The translations under genes were made by a program, and so were the position numbers. From assembly GCA_963845425.1 (NCBI GenBank), contig CAWJSC010000017.1, forward strand, positions 1-64,000: a stretch of 64,000 nt of DNA, written 5' to 3'. The stretch comes from DATDAH01 sp963845425 (GTDB lineage: Bacteria; Actinomycetota; Acidimicrobiia; Acidimicrobiales; DATDAH01). Positions within the stretch are counted from its first letter, which is position 1. The number at the start of each line of letters is the position of its first letter. Shown here in pieces: positions 46,034 to 54,409 of this stretch. The notes under the pieces were generated by a model. It saw only the letters and a list, made by a program, of their open reading frames with translations. It was not told the origin of the DNA and did not search any database.

Positions 46034-46400
46034 GTCGGGAAGGAAGGTCGGCAGGTCGAGAGCGCCTTTGGGCGCGAACAGGCCCGGTTTTCGACACCGG
46101 CCGGGCGCTCGTGACGGAATGGGCCGGCCGCGTCTTGGGTTTCGGCCAGACGCCGATTCTGAGCGTCTCCATTATCCAGCGCCGGCACTGGCTTCGCGGG
46201 ATTCGCCCAGGTTTCGCGTGCAGCAAGTGCCACAAGTGCAGGGCGGTTCCTGTCGGCGGGCACGTTCGGGTTCGTTGTCCGAGCGAGGGAGTGGCGTCCG
46301 GTTGCGGAGGCAACCTCTGACGCTCATGTCGTGGGCACGGAGGAGCCGGTGAGGGGCCGTGCGTAGCCGGCGCGTAGCCTGGCGGCCGGCGGAGGCGGCG
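46034..46400. other. Divergent intergenic region between RT and kinase
   Basis: 367 bp without a convincing gene. One plus-strand frame (46111-46320) contains CSKCHKCRAV but is poorly supported. A short hairpin GGTTGC-GGAG-GCAACC lies at about 46301-46316. A longer pairing GGCACT...AGTGCC is possible. Some defence RTs encode a templating non-coding RNA next to the gene, so this stretch is a place to look; nothing diagnostic was seen. Confidence 0.35.
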
Positions 46401-48044
46401 ATGGCTGCCCAGACACGAGTGGGGATGGCCCTGCAGCTGGACGGGTTCGAGAGTCTCGAAGAGGTAGGCCGAGGCGGCTTCGGTGTCGTCTACCGGGCCT
46501 GGCAGCCAGCCTTCGGGCGACACGTCGCCATAAAGGTCCTCGCGGCGACTGAGGGCGACGACGACTGGAAAGCGCGCGTGGACCGCGAAGCTCTCGCCAT
46601 GGGGACCGTGACCGGACACCCGAATATCGTCACAATCCTCTCGGCGGGGTCGACACCCCTGGGCGCTCGCTACTTCGTGATGCCCTACTTGGCCGGAGGG
46701 TCGCTCGGGGACCGAATTCAGCAGTCCGGCCCAGTCAGCTGGCGTCAGGCGACTGCGTGTGGAGTGGCCATCGCCGGGGCTCTTCACACGGCCCATCTGG
46801 CAGGCGTCATTCATCGTGACGTCAAGCCCGACAACATCCTGATCTCGGAATTCGGTGAGCCACAGCTCGCCGACTTCGGCATCGCGCGGATGGCTGGCCT
46901 GCCACAGACCGCATCAGGACGAGTGAACGCCACCATCGTGTACGCCCCGCCTGAGGTGTTGGCCGGTTCGCCGCCCTCTGCTTCTAGCGACGTCTACTCA
47001 CTCGCCGCCACGGTCTACGCCGGTATCGCCGGCCAACCGCCGTTCGCGGCGGTCTCCGACGAATCCTTGGCGTCGGTGATCGGGCGGATCGCGACCCAGC
47101 CCCCTTCACGGCCAAGGCCGTCGTTTCCGGACCCCGTGTGGGCTGTTCTCGAATGGGGGCTTGAGAAGGAAGCCGCGGATCGACCGGCCAGTGCCGCCGA
47201 GTTCGGCGGCGCCCTGCAGCGCGCAGAACGTCTCGCTGGTTCTCAGATGACGCCGATGACCATTCCTGATACCTCTGCGGGAGCAGAGCAGCGCACACGA
47301 GACGACATCGATTCGACCGTCAAGACGCCCGGCACCACGTCTCTTCCGGCCCTGAACACAGTCTTCATGTCCCGGGGTGTCGCCCCGCCGACGCCTCGTG
47401 CTCGCCGCCGCCGACGAAGGCGCTGGGCTGCAGCCGCTGTGAGCGCAGCGGCTGCACTTGGCCTCGGCGCCGCGGCTGTGATCAGCCTCGCCGGGAACCC
47501 AGAGGACGTTGAGGCAGCCCCTACCGAAGACACATCCCCGGTTCCCGCACCATCCTCAACCGTTCTCGCGACGACGTCGCCACCACCGGCTACAACCGCG
47601 GCCCCGCCAGTGACGGTGAACCCAGGAACGGCCACCGAGCTTCCTGACGACGGTCGAGCGGTGGTGACTTCGCTCGGAAACCTTCGGCCCGGCGATTGCT
47701 TCTCGAGTGACTTTGTTGGGTCGTTCAGCGGCGTCTCTTACGAGGCACAACGCATTCCGTGCGGCATCGAGCATGACGCTGAAGTCGCGGGAATCGTCAA
47801 CCCGGGCTTCAGCGAGGACGTCTATCCGGGTCTCGACACGCTGGGAGCCGTGGCCGATGAACGGTGTCCAGAGATGTTCGAGCGATACGTCGGCGCGCCA
47901 GTCGGCGTTGAGTTCGTGAGCCTTACCTACGAGGTACCGACCGAGACTGAGTGGCTGAACGGACCATGGGAAGAGATCTTCTGTGTCCTTGTCGGGACCG
48001 AAGGTTCGCCCTTGGTCGGGTCGAAGCAGGACCTCAGGGGATAG
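46401..48044 (+). CDS. Receptor-type Ser/Thr protein kinase (Hanks-type)
   Basis: ATG at 46401 follows GGAGG by 5 bp; an upstream in-frame GTG at 46359 is possible. The 547-residue kinase has a glycine loop GRGGFGVVYRAW (about 24-35), Lys in HVAIKVL, the catalytic loop HRDVKPDNILI (about 137-147) and DFGIARM, all conserved. After a basic RRRRRRR stretch comes one membrane segment (AVSAAAALGLGAAAVISLAG, about 345-365), a Pro/Thr-rich linker and a ~110-residue extracytoplasmic domain (LRPGDCFSSDFVGSFSGVSY with paired Cys). It resembles PknB/PknD-type receptor kinases. Its neighbours suggest a possible role in signalling to defence genes; that is inference. Confidence 0.92.
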   Translation: MAAQTRVGMALQLDGFESLEEVGRGGFGVVYRAWQPAFGRHVAIKVLAATEGDDDWKARVDREALAMGTVTGHPNIVTILSAGSTPLGARYFVMPYLAGGSLGDRIQQSGPVSWRQATACGVAIAGALHTAHLAGVIHRDVKPDNILISEFGEPQLADFGIARMAGLPQTASGRVNATIVYAPPEVLAGSPPSASSDVYSLAATVYAGIAGQPPFAAVSDESLASVIGRIATQPPSRPRPSFPDPVWAVLEWGLEKEAADRPASAAEFGGALQRAERLAGSQMTPMTIPDTSAGAEQRTRDDIDSTVKTPGTTSLPALNTVFMSRGVAPPTPRARRRRRRRWAAAAVSAAAALGLGAAAVISLAGNPEDVEAAPTEDTSPVPAPSSTVLATTSPPPATTAAPPVTVNPGTATELPDDGRAVVTSLGNLRPGDCFSSDFVGSFSGVSYEAQRIPCGIEHDAEVAGIVNPGFSEDVYPGLDTLGAVADERCPEMFERYVGAPVGVEFVSLTYEVPTETEWLNGPWEEIFCVLVGTEGSPLVGSKQDLRG

Positions 48045-48395
48045 CGGTTTGGTCCGACACCCCCGAGTCGTCGGCCTGGGGCTTGTTCCCCAACCGGCCT
48101 ACGGCACGATCGAATTCAGAGCTGCAGAGGGCAGCGGCAACGAAATGTCGCCGTGGTGGACCGCCGCCAGATGAGCCGTTACCGGCGGAAGCACGTGATG
48201 ATCGGAGTTCGACTCCGACGTCGTTCGGAACTTGGGCAAAGGCGTTGTGTCGCAGTCGGGGGCAGCGCTAGCGAGCGCTGTCACGGGCAGGGTCGCTCGG
48301 CGAGAGGAGTCATCTCGTCCCTTGCACCCTGAAGACTGCCGTGAGGACACGAAGTAGCTTCCCATGAACACGGCGACTCGAGCACGGAGGACGGG
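48045..48395. other. Intergenic region after the kinase
   Basis: No gene seen in 351 bp. A hairpin near 48073-48099 (GGCCTGGGG with CCCCA...GGCC, loop CTTGTT) is a candidate terminator of the kinase gene. The rest would hold the mcrBC promoter. Confidence 0.4.
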
Positions 48396-51300
48396 ATGGC
48401 CCGGCGCGATGACCCAGAGTCAGGTTTGGTGTATCCGGTATTTCAGGATTGGCTGACCGGTTCGCTGTTGACAGGACGGTCATTGCTAGGGGCGGACCGC
48501 TCGCCCTGGACGGCCGCAGCCCTTGCGGAGCTGGAGCAGCACTTCATCGGCGCCCCGGACTACACGGAGAAGATCGTCTTCCTCGACAAGCTCCACGCTC
48601 AGCTCGAGGAGGTCTCCGATGATGCCGTCCTGCTGATGGCCGAGCTTCACGTTGTTCACTTCCTGATGGTCTGGAAGGGTGCGATTGGCGCGGCCAAGAA
48701 GATCAGCGACATTGAGACGATCCTGAGCTGGCGCGAGGGGACTGCGTCGATTCCGGTGCCGCCGAACATCATCGACGCGCTGCAGGTCGGCATCGCCCAC
48801 CCGGGCCAGTGGGCCCTGACCTACCGCCACATTCAGCTCGGCTACCTGATTCGATTCGCGCAGGCGGCGGTGGCGGAATCGAAGTGGCACGAGGTCATCA
48901 ACGATCCGGCGGCGCTGAAGCACTTCGTCGAGGCAGTAGAGACGGGGGAGTCTGACACAGCGCAGCGGCTCGCCGTCCTGCACCTGGCCCTGCCTGACCA
49001 CTTCGAGCCCATAGCCCAGCCGAAGCACAAGGACGCGATCGTCGCCCGGTACGGGCACCTCGTCGCGGATCTACCCGACGACATCGATGAGGCGATTATC
49101 GACATCCGCGGCGCATTGACCCCGAAGTGGGGCGAGCTGTTCGACTGGTACGGCGAACCGCTCGGCCGGACGTGGAACCGGAACGCCAAGGCGTGGACGG
49201 CGTTCTGTCACTGGGCACGACGGGTGCGAGAGTTGCCCGACCTGGATGCGCAGGAACGTGACTACAAGCTGGCACTCGTCGAGAAGCTGGTGGCAGCCCG
49301 AACCGCTATGGCCGACGGCGCTGAGGACTGGCCAGCTTCGTTCAAGCACGCAATCCGGGCTTCCAATCTCGTCGCCGTGATGACCAAGACCCGGGTTGCC
49401 GACTGGGTCGAACAGGACCCCGACGGGGCCCGGGACGTGTTCCTCAAGCTGTGGCAGGGCAAAGACTCGCCGGTGGATCGCCTTGATCGGCTCGACGACG
49501 ATCGGCCAGAGGATGAGCTGAAGACGCCGGGCGAGCGCCTGTCACTCGGCAGTGTCCTCTTGATGGCCGAAGGCGCCGAAGACCATCCGCCGCTCAAGAT
49601 CACGGCACTCCAACGGGCGTGGCTGCTCGCCGGCTGGGGAAGTCCCGCAGGCCTTTCGGTCGGTGGGAACTACCTCCAGGCCATGACGTTCTTCGACGAG
49701 TTGATCGAGGCAGTCCCGACCCTGCGCGACCGACTCGACGCTCAGAGCGTGGTGTGGGCGCTGTTGAACTACTCCTCCCAGCCCGAGGGCTGGACCGATG
49801 ACGAGTGGGCTGATCTCCTGGCTTTCCGGGGTGACACCGACGGCGACACTCCTGCGGGCGACGACGGGCCGGAGGTCGAGGAGGAGCGGTCGGAGAACGA
49901 GCGCCGATTGGCTCGCTACGAGGCGATGCTGCAGGCCTGGGAGGCCGACGATGACGCGCAGGCGGCCTACGCCGAGGACGTCGCCGTGCGCGAGGCAGCA
50001 TCGGCCAAGGCCCGAGCCGCGCTCGATCAGGCGGCCGTGGATTTAGACCTCGACAGGCTTCGATCGGCGGTGGCCAACGACGAGGCCATGCCTTCTCAGA
50101 TGCGCAAGGGAGCGCACCCGAACTTCCTCGCCCACGCAGTTAACGTCGCGGGCGCCTCACTTCCCACCGTCGCTCAGACGATCGTCAGCGCGTATCGACC
50201 CCCGGCATCACTCGATGAGGCGGTGACCCAAATCGACAGCCTGCACACCGCCTACTCGTCAATGGACGGGGTCGGTGACTCGTTCGTGGGGATGACGCCA
50301 CTGGCGGCGTCGGTCTTCTGGGCGCTCCTCGATCGACACCAGATCCCGCTCTATGCGAACAGAGAAGATCTGCTGCGTCGGTTGGGTTGGCTGGGGCCGT
50401 CGTCCACGCCGGGCGAGCGGTACCGGGCGTACGCAGAGGTTGTCCGAGCCCTCGATGAGGACCCTCACCGGTGTATTCGGGTCCTCGGTTGGTACGCGAA
50501 GGGGGGCCTCGCCGGCGTGGACCCCACCGGTCTGGAGAGGTGTCGCCACAACCAGCGGCTTGCGCAGGAGTTCTACGACAACGCCAAGGAGTACGTCGAC
50601 CAAGAGTCCCATACGGCGGCCGAGACCAACGCCCAGGCGCTGATCGGCGACCTGCGCTACCTCACGTGGGCGCTGAAGGACGAGGTGGCGCAGGCGCTCG
50701 ACCTGGAGGTGGGTGATGCCCTGCCGCCGCCGCGCTATGGGGCCACGCTGCCGTACCGGCACGATGCCTTCGCCGGGTGGCGCCTGACGGGCGAGCCCAG
50801 CACGCCGTCCGTCCGCGTTTGGGTTACGGCGGATCGGGTCGTTCTCGGTCTACATCCCGGCTGGACGGAGACCGGCTGGTACACCGAAGCGGCCGAACGG
50901 ATTCAGCCCTACATCCCTGACGGTTGCCAGTTCTTCCGCCTCCGCACGGGAGCGGCCCTTTACCAGCTTGACCCGAAGGGGAGCGACCTCCCCGGCGGTG
51001 AGTTCGTACTCGGTCGAGAGCTCGCGCTGGGCGAAGCCACGTCGCCGGACATCCGGGCCGCCGTCGAGGATGCCTGCCTTCGTCTTCGTCCTGCCATCGA
51101 GGCGCTTCGGGGGGAGCCATCGTCGGAAGCGGCCGACGACGTCGTCATCGGTGGCGAAATCGATCACCTCGACGCGGCGGCCACGGACCTCCTCATGGAT
51201 CGTCTCCAGCTCGACGACATCGTGGGGCTGATCGAAGACCGCGGTCAGGTCGTGTTCTATGGCCCGCCCGGAACCGGCAAGACCTTCCTCGCCAAGCGGC

Positions 51301-52097
51301 TCGCACGAGCGCTCGCCGCCGATCGGGCCGAACGGTTCGCCATCGTTCAGTTCCACCCGGCCACCACCTACGAGGACTTCATCGAGGGGCTGCGACCGTC
51401 AGTGACAGATGGTCAGGTGACCTACAAGCTGACGCCTGGGCCGTTGGTCCGGATGGCGGAGGCCGCCGCAGCGGACCCCAGCGGCACCTACGTCATCGTG
51501 ATCGACGAGATCAACCGAGCGAACCTTCCAAAGGTGCTCGGCGAGCTGCTGTTCCTCCTCGAGTATCGCGAGGAGCCGGTGCGGCTGCTCTATCGACCGG
51601 ATGAGCACTTCACCCTTCCCGAGAACCTCTATTTCATCGGAACGATGAACACTGCGGACAGGTCGATCGCCCTGGTGGATGCCGCGATGCGCCGGCGGTT
51701 CCACTTCGTCGGCTTCTTCCCGCACCAGGGCCTGATGGAGGGACTCCTGCGGCGGTGGCTGGTTGCCCACCGACGACCTGAGCAGGTGGCCGACTTCGTC
51801 GATGCCGTCAACGCTGAACTACGGATCCACCTTGGGGATCACCTCCTGCTCGGCCCGAGCTTCTTCATGAAGGAGGACCTTTCCACGGCGGCACTCGCCC
51901 GGATCTGGGAGCACAACGTGTTCCCGTTCCTTGAAGAGCAGTTCTGGGGCCGGGCAGAGCTTGAGGACTGGAAATGGCCCGAGGTGCTGGCGCGGCACCG
52001 GAGCGCGCTCGACGGCGAAGGACAGTCCCCAGATCTGGTGATCGTCTCGGAGCCCGATCCAGCTGCGGGAGACGGCGAGGGCTCAATCCTCGAATGA
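48396..52097 (+). CDS. mcrB: McrB-like AAA+ GTPase
   Basis: A 1,233-residue protein. The C-terminal ~300 residues form the McrB AAA+ domain: FYGPPGTGKTFLAKRLARAL (Walker A, about 954-973), TYEDFIEGLRPSVTDGQVTY, VIVIDEINRANLPKVLGELL (Walker B) and GTMNTADRSIALVDAAMRRR (sensor 1 and arginine-finger region). McrB hydrolyses GTP and translocates DNA together with the McrC nuclease. The N-terminal ~950 residues are unusually long compared with E. coli McrB. They probably hold DNA-recognition and coiled regions; no EVE or DUF3578-type domain was recognised. The stop overlaps mcrC (ATGA). Confidence 0.9.
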   Translation: MARRDDPESGLVYPVFQDWLTGSLLTGRSLLGADRSPWTAAALAELEQHFIGAPDYTEKIVFLDKLHAQLEEVSDDAVLLMAELHVVHFLMVWKGAIGAAKKISDIETILSWREGTASIPVPPNIIDALQVGIAHPGQWALTYRHIQLGYLIRFAQAAVAESKWHEVINDPAALKHFVEAVETGESDTAQRLAVLHLALPDHFEPIAQPKHKDAIVARYGHLVADLPDDIDEAIIDIRGALTPKWGELFDWYGEPLGRTWNRNAKAWTAFCHWARRVRELPDLDAQERDYKLALVEKLVAARTAMADGAEDWPASFKHAIRASNLVAVMTKTRVADWVEQDPDGARDVFLKLWQGKDSPVDRLDRLDDDRPEDELKTPGERLSLGSVLLMAEGAEDHPPLKITALQRAWLLAGWGSPAGLSVGGNYLQAMTFFDELIEAVPTLRDRLDAQSVVWALLNYSSQPEGWTDDEWADLLAFRGDTDGDTPAGDDGPEVEEERSENERRLARYEAMLQAWEADDDAQAAYAEDVAVREAASAKARAALDQAAVDLDLDRLRSAVANDEAMPSQMRKGAHPNFLAHAVNVAGASLPTVAQTIVSAYRPPASLDEAVTQIDSLHTAYSSMDGVGDSFVGMTPLAASVFWALLDRHQIPLYANREDLLRRLGWLGPSSTPGERYRAYAEVVRALDEDPHRCIRVLGWYAKGGLAGVDPTGLERCRHNQRLAQEFYDNAKEYVDQESHTAAETNAQALIGDLRYLTWALKDEVAQALDLEVGDALPPPRYGATLPYRHDAFAGWRLTGEPSTPSVRVWVTADRVVLGLHPGWTETGWYTEAAERIQPYIPDGCQFFRLRTGAALYQLDPKGSDLPGGEFVLGRELALGEATSPDIRAAVEDACLRLRPAIEALRGEPSSEAADDVVIGGEIDHLDAAATDLLMDRLQLDDIVGLIEDRGQVVFYGPPGTGKTFLAKRLARALAADRAERFAIVQFHPATTYEDFIEGLRPSVTDGQVTYKLTPGPLVRMAEAAAADPSGTYVIVIDEINRANLPKVLGELLFLLEYREEPVRLLYRPDEHFTLPENLYFIGTMNTADRSIALVDAAMRRRFHFVGFFPHQGLMEGLLRRWLVAHRRPEQVADFVDAVNAELRIHLGDHLLLGPSFFMKEDLSTAALARIWEHNVFPFLEEQFWGRAELEDWKWPEVLARHRSALDGEGQSPDLVIVSEPDPAAGDGEGSILE

Positions 52098-53353
52098 CTC
52101 CGGTCGAGATCCGGGAGTACCGCAGTATCGAACTGGCCTTGCCGGCGGCGGTCGCGCATGAGGTGGCTGCAATTGCCGGCTCGGCGCTCGACGTCAGTCC
52201 GGCCCTAGTGCCGGGCCGGTGGCACATCACGGCCAACTCGCATGTTGGAACGGTGTCGGTGGGCGACCTCTCTCTCCTGATTCGTCCAAAGGTGCCGGCG
52301 GCCAACTTGTTCCACATGCTCGAGGCGGGGGGCACTCCCGTGCCGGTTCGCCCGGAGACGTTCGACTACGAGCGATCCGGTGATCTCCTCCCGGCATTCG
52401 CCACGTTCTTCGCCGCAGGTCTCGAGCGTGCCGTGGCCAGGGGGATCCCGCGCAGGTATGAGGAGATCGAAGACCGCCTGGTGGCGTTGCGAGGCCGGGT
52501 GAATGTGAAGGAGCAGTTGAAGCTCGGCTCACTACCCCTTCCAGTGGCCTGCCGGTACGACGAGCACACGGCCGACATTCAGGTGAACCGGATTTCGAAA
52601 GCGGCCGTTAACCGACTTCTGCTCCTGCCGGGGGTCAGCGTTGCGACACGTCTGGCCCTGGCTCGGCTGTCTGCACAGTTCGACGAGGTGTCGACGATCC
52701 GGCCTTCTGACATCGGCGTCCAGACGACATTCTCTCGTCTCGATGAACACTTTGAGCCCGTCGATCGCCTGTCGCGCCTGGTGCTTTCGGGAAGCTCGAT
52801 TACGAATCGGGCCGGCGGCGTCCCGGCGTCCACGTTCCTGGTGAACATGAACCAAGTGTTCGAGACGTTCCTCGAGGCATCGCTCGCCCGCGCCTTGCGA
52901 GGGCGGCTGGCTGTGATCGGACAGCTGCAGCTTCGCCTCGACGACGAGCGGAATGTCACCATCCAGCCCGACCTGACGTTCCTGCGGGGGCGAGGGCCCG
53001 TGTACGTCGGTGACGCCAAGTACAAGCTCACGACGTCAGGGTTCGGCATCAACGCTGACTACTACCAACTGCTGGCCTACACGACCGGGCTCGATCTCCC
53101 CGAAGGCGTGCTCGTCTACTGCCAGGATGCCGATGCGCCGGTGCCGCCACAGCTCGTGACGGTCCGGCACTCCGGCAAGCGGCTCCACAGCCGGGCTCTG
53201 ACCTTGGCGGGTGGCCCTGCTGATCTCGACGCTGAGATCGACCAGTTGGCGGACTGGATCGAGTCAAGGCTCGTCGCTGTAGACGCCGTTTTCGTCGGAC
53301 CGTTGGGTTCAGTAGGCCGTCGGTTGGTGAGCAGCGAGGATGGCGTCAGGTGA
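52094..53353 (+). CDS. mcrC: McrC-like nuclease
   Basis: ATG at 52094 overlaps the mcrB stop. The 419-residue protein has a DUF-type N-terminal part that begins VEIREYRSIELALP, and a PD-(D/E)XK core: NVTIQPDLTFLRGRG (Asp, about 291) then VYVGDAKYKLTTSGFGINAD (D-A-K, about 305). DYYQLLAYTTGLDLPEGVLV is typical of McrC. It is the nuclease that cuts DNA when McrB translocates; in McrBC the target is modified DNA. The 3' end overlaps the next ORF by 14 bp. Confidence 0.9.
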   Translation: MTPVEIREYRSIELALPAAVAHEVAAIAGSALDVSPALVPGRWHITANSHVGTVSVGDLSLLIRPKVPAANLFHMLEAGGTPVPVRPETFDYERSGDLLPAFATFFAAGLERAVARGIPRRYEEIEDRLVALRGRVNVKEQLKLGSLPLPVACRYDEHTADIQVNRISKAAVNRLLLLPGVSVATRLALARLSAQFDEVSTIRPSDIGVQTTFSRLDEHFEPVDRLSRLVLSGSSITNRAGGVPASTFLVNMNQVFETFLEASLARALRGRLAVIGQLQLRLDDERNVTIQPDLTFLRGRGPVYVGDAKYKLTTSGFGINADYYQLLAYTTGLDLPEGVLVYCQDADAPVPPQLVTVRHSGKRLHSRALTLAGGPADLDAEIDQLADWIESRLVAVDAVFVGPLGSVGRRLVSSEDGVR

Positions 53354-54332
53354 CAGCCAGAGTCGCCATGACACAGGTACGGGCGACTGGTCCGAGGAGC
53401 CGGCGCCGATGACATCGGTGCCCGAAACCGATCGGGCTCTCTGGCTGGATCGGGTGGGAGCACTTCGCCAATGGCGTCAGCATGGAGAGCGGGCCCCGCA
53501 CAAGCCACTCCTCTTGCTCTACGCGCTGGGAAGGCTGCGGACCAATGGTCCCAATCCCATTTCGTTTGCGTCGGCCGAACCGAAGCTGGCGGCCCTGCTC
53601 GACGAGTTCGGTCCTCCACGAAAGACCACCGCGGCCTACCCGTTCCGACGGCTGGCGAACGACGACAGCCTGTGGATTGTTGAGACGCCCACCGGCGAGG
53701 AGCCAGGCGAATCTCCGGCTCGGCTCCGTGACCTGGCGGCGACCGGGCGTCTGGATGAGTCATTCGCTCGGGCGCTCGAACAAGACCCCGGTCTACTGAT
53801 CCTGATCGCCCGCTACTTGCTCGAGGACAACTGGCCTCCGTCGCTCCACGACGAGATCGCCACCGCCGTGGGCCTCGACCTCGACACCGAGGAGGTGACA
53901 CTGGTGCGGAAGCGACTGGCCGACGTCGTGCGTCGTCGAGACCCGGGCTTCCGGGAGCGCGTCCTCATGGCCTACGAGTACCAGTGTGCGATCTGCGGCT
54001 TCGACGGTCGGCTCGACAACGCCGTCGTCGGACTCGATGCGGCCCACGTCCGGTGGTGGTCCGACGAAGGTCCCGACTCCGTTGACAACGGGACTTGCCT
54101 CTGCAACCTGCATCACGTGTTGTTCGACAAGGGCGTGCTCGGGGTGACCTCCGAGCACGAGATCACCGTTTCGAAGCGATTCGTCGGCCGAAGTGCGACC
54201 GCTCGGGCGCTCGTGCTCGACTTGGTCGGACGGCCGATCATCGAGCCGCTCGCAGGAGAGTCCCCGATCGCGACCGAGCATCTCGAGTGGCACACCGCCC
54301 AGGTCTTCCGACCGCCGGCGAGGCAACCCTGA
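53340..54332 (+). CDS. SBD-HNH endonuclease (phosphorothioate-type IV restriction)
   Basis: Up to 330 residues; a start at MTSVPETDRALWLDRVGALR (53409) is plausible. The N-terminal SBD begins with RQWRQHGERAPHKPLLLLYA and has FGPPRKTTAAYPFRRLANDD and RYLLEDNWPPSLHDEIATAV. Domain and spacing match the sulfur-binding domain of ScoMcrA/SprMcrA proteins, which bind phosphorothioate DNA. The C-terminal HNH is CAICGFDGRLDNAVVGLDAA then HVRWWSDEGPDSVDN and CNLHHVLFDKG, with paired C-x-x-C and HH residues. Type IV: it would cut sulfur-modified DNA. Overlap with mcrC suggests co-transcription. Confidence 0.85.
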   Translation: MASGDSQSRHDTGTGDWSEEPAPMTSVPETDRALWLDRVGALRQWRQHGERAPHKPLLLLYALGRLRTNGPNPISFASAEPKLAALLDEFGPPRKTTAAYPFRRLANDDSLWIVETPTGEEPGESPARLRDLAATGRLDESFARALEQDPGLLILIARYLLEDNWPPSLHDEIATAVGLDLDTEEVTLVRKRLADVVRRRDPGFRERVLMAYEYQCAICGFDGRLDNAVVGLDAAHVRWWSDEGPDSVDNGTCLCNLHHVLFDKGVLGVTSEHEITVSKRFVGRSATARALVLDLVGRPIIEPLAGESPIATEHLEWHTAQVFRPPARQP

Positions 54333-54409
54333 GCCGCTCCTGGCTATGGCGCCATATCAGCGCGCCCGACGCCAACGAGCTGCTCGTCCTGCCGGGTGAG
54401 CTGCTGCCG

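Noticed and set aside
46111..46320. Small frame with CSKCHKC
   Set aside because: Starts inside the RT 5' flank, with no ribosome site or family.
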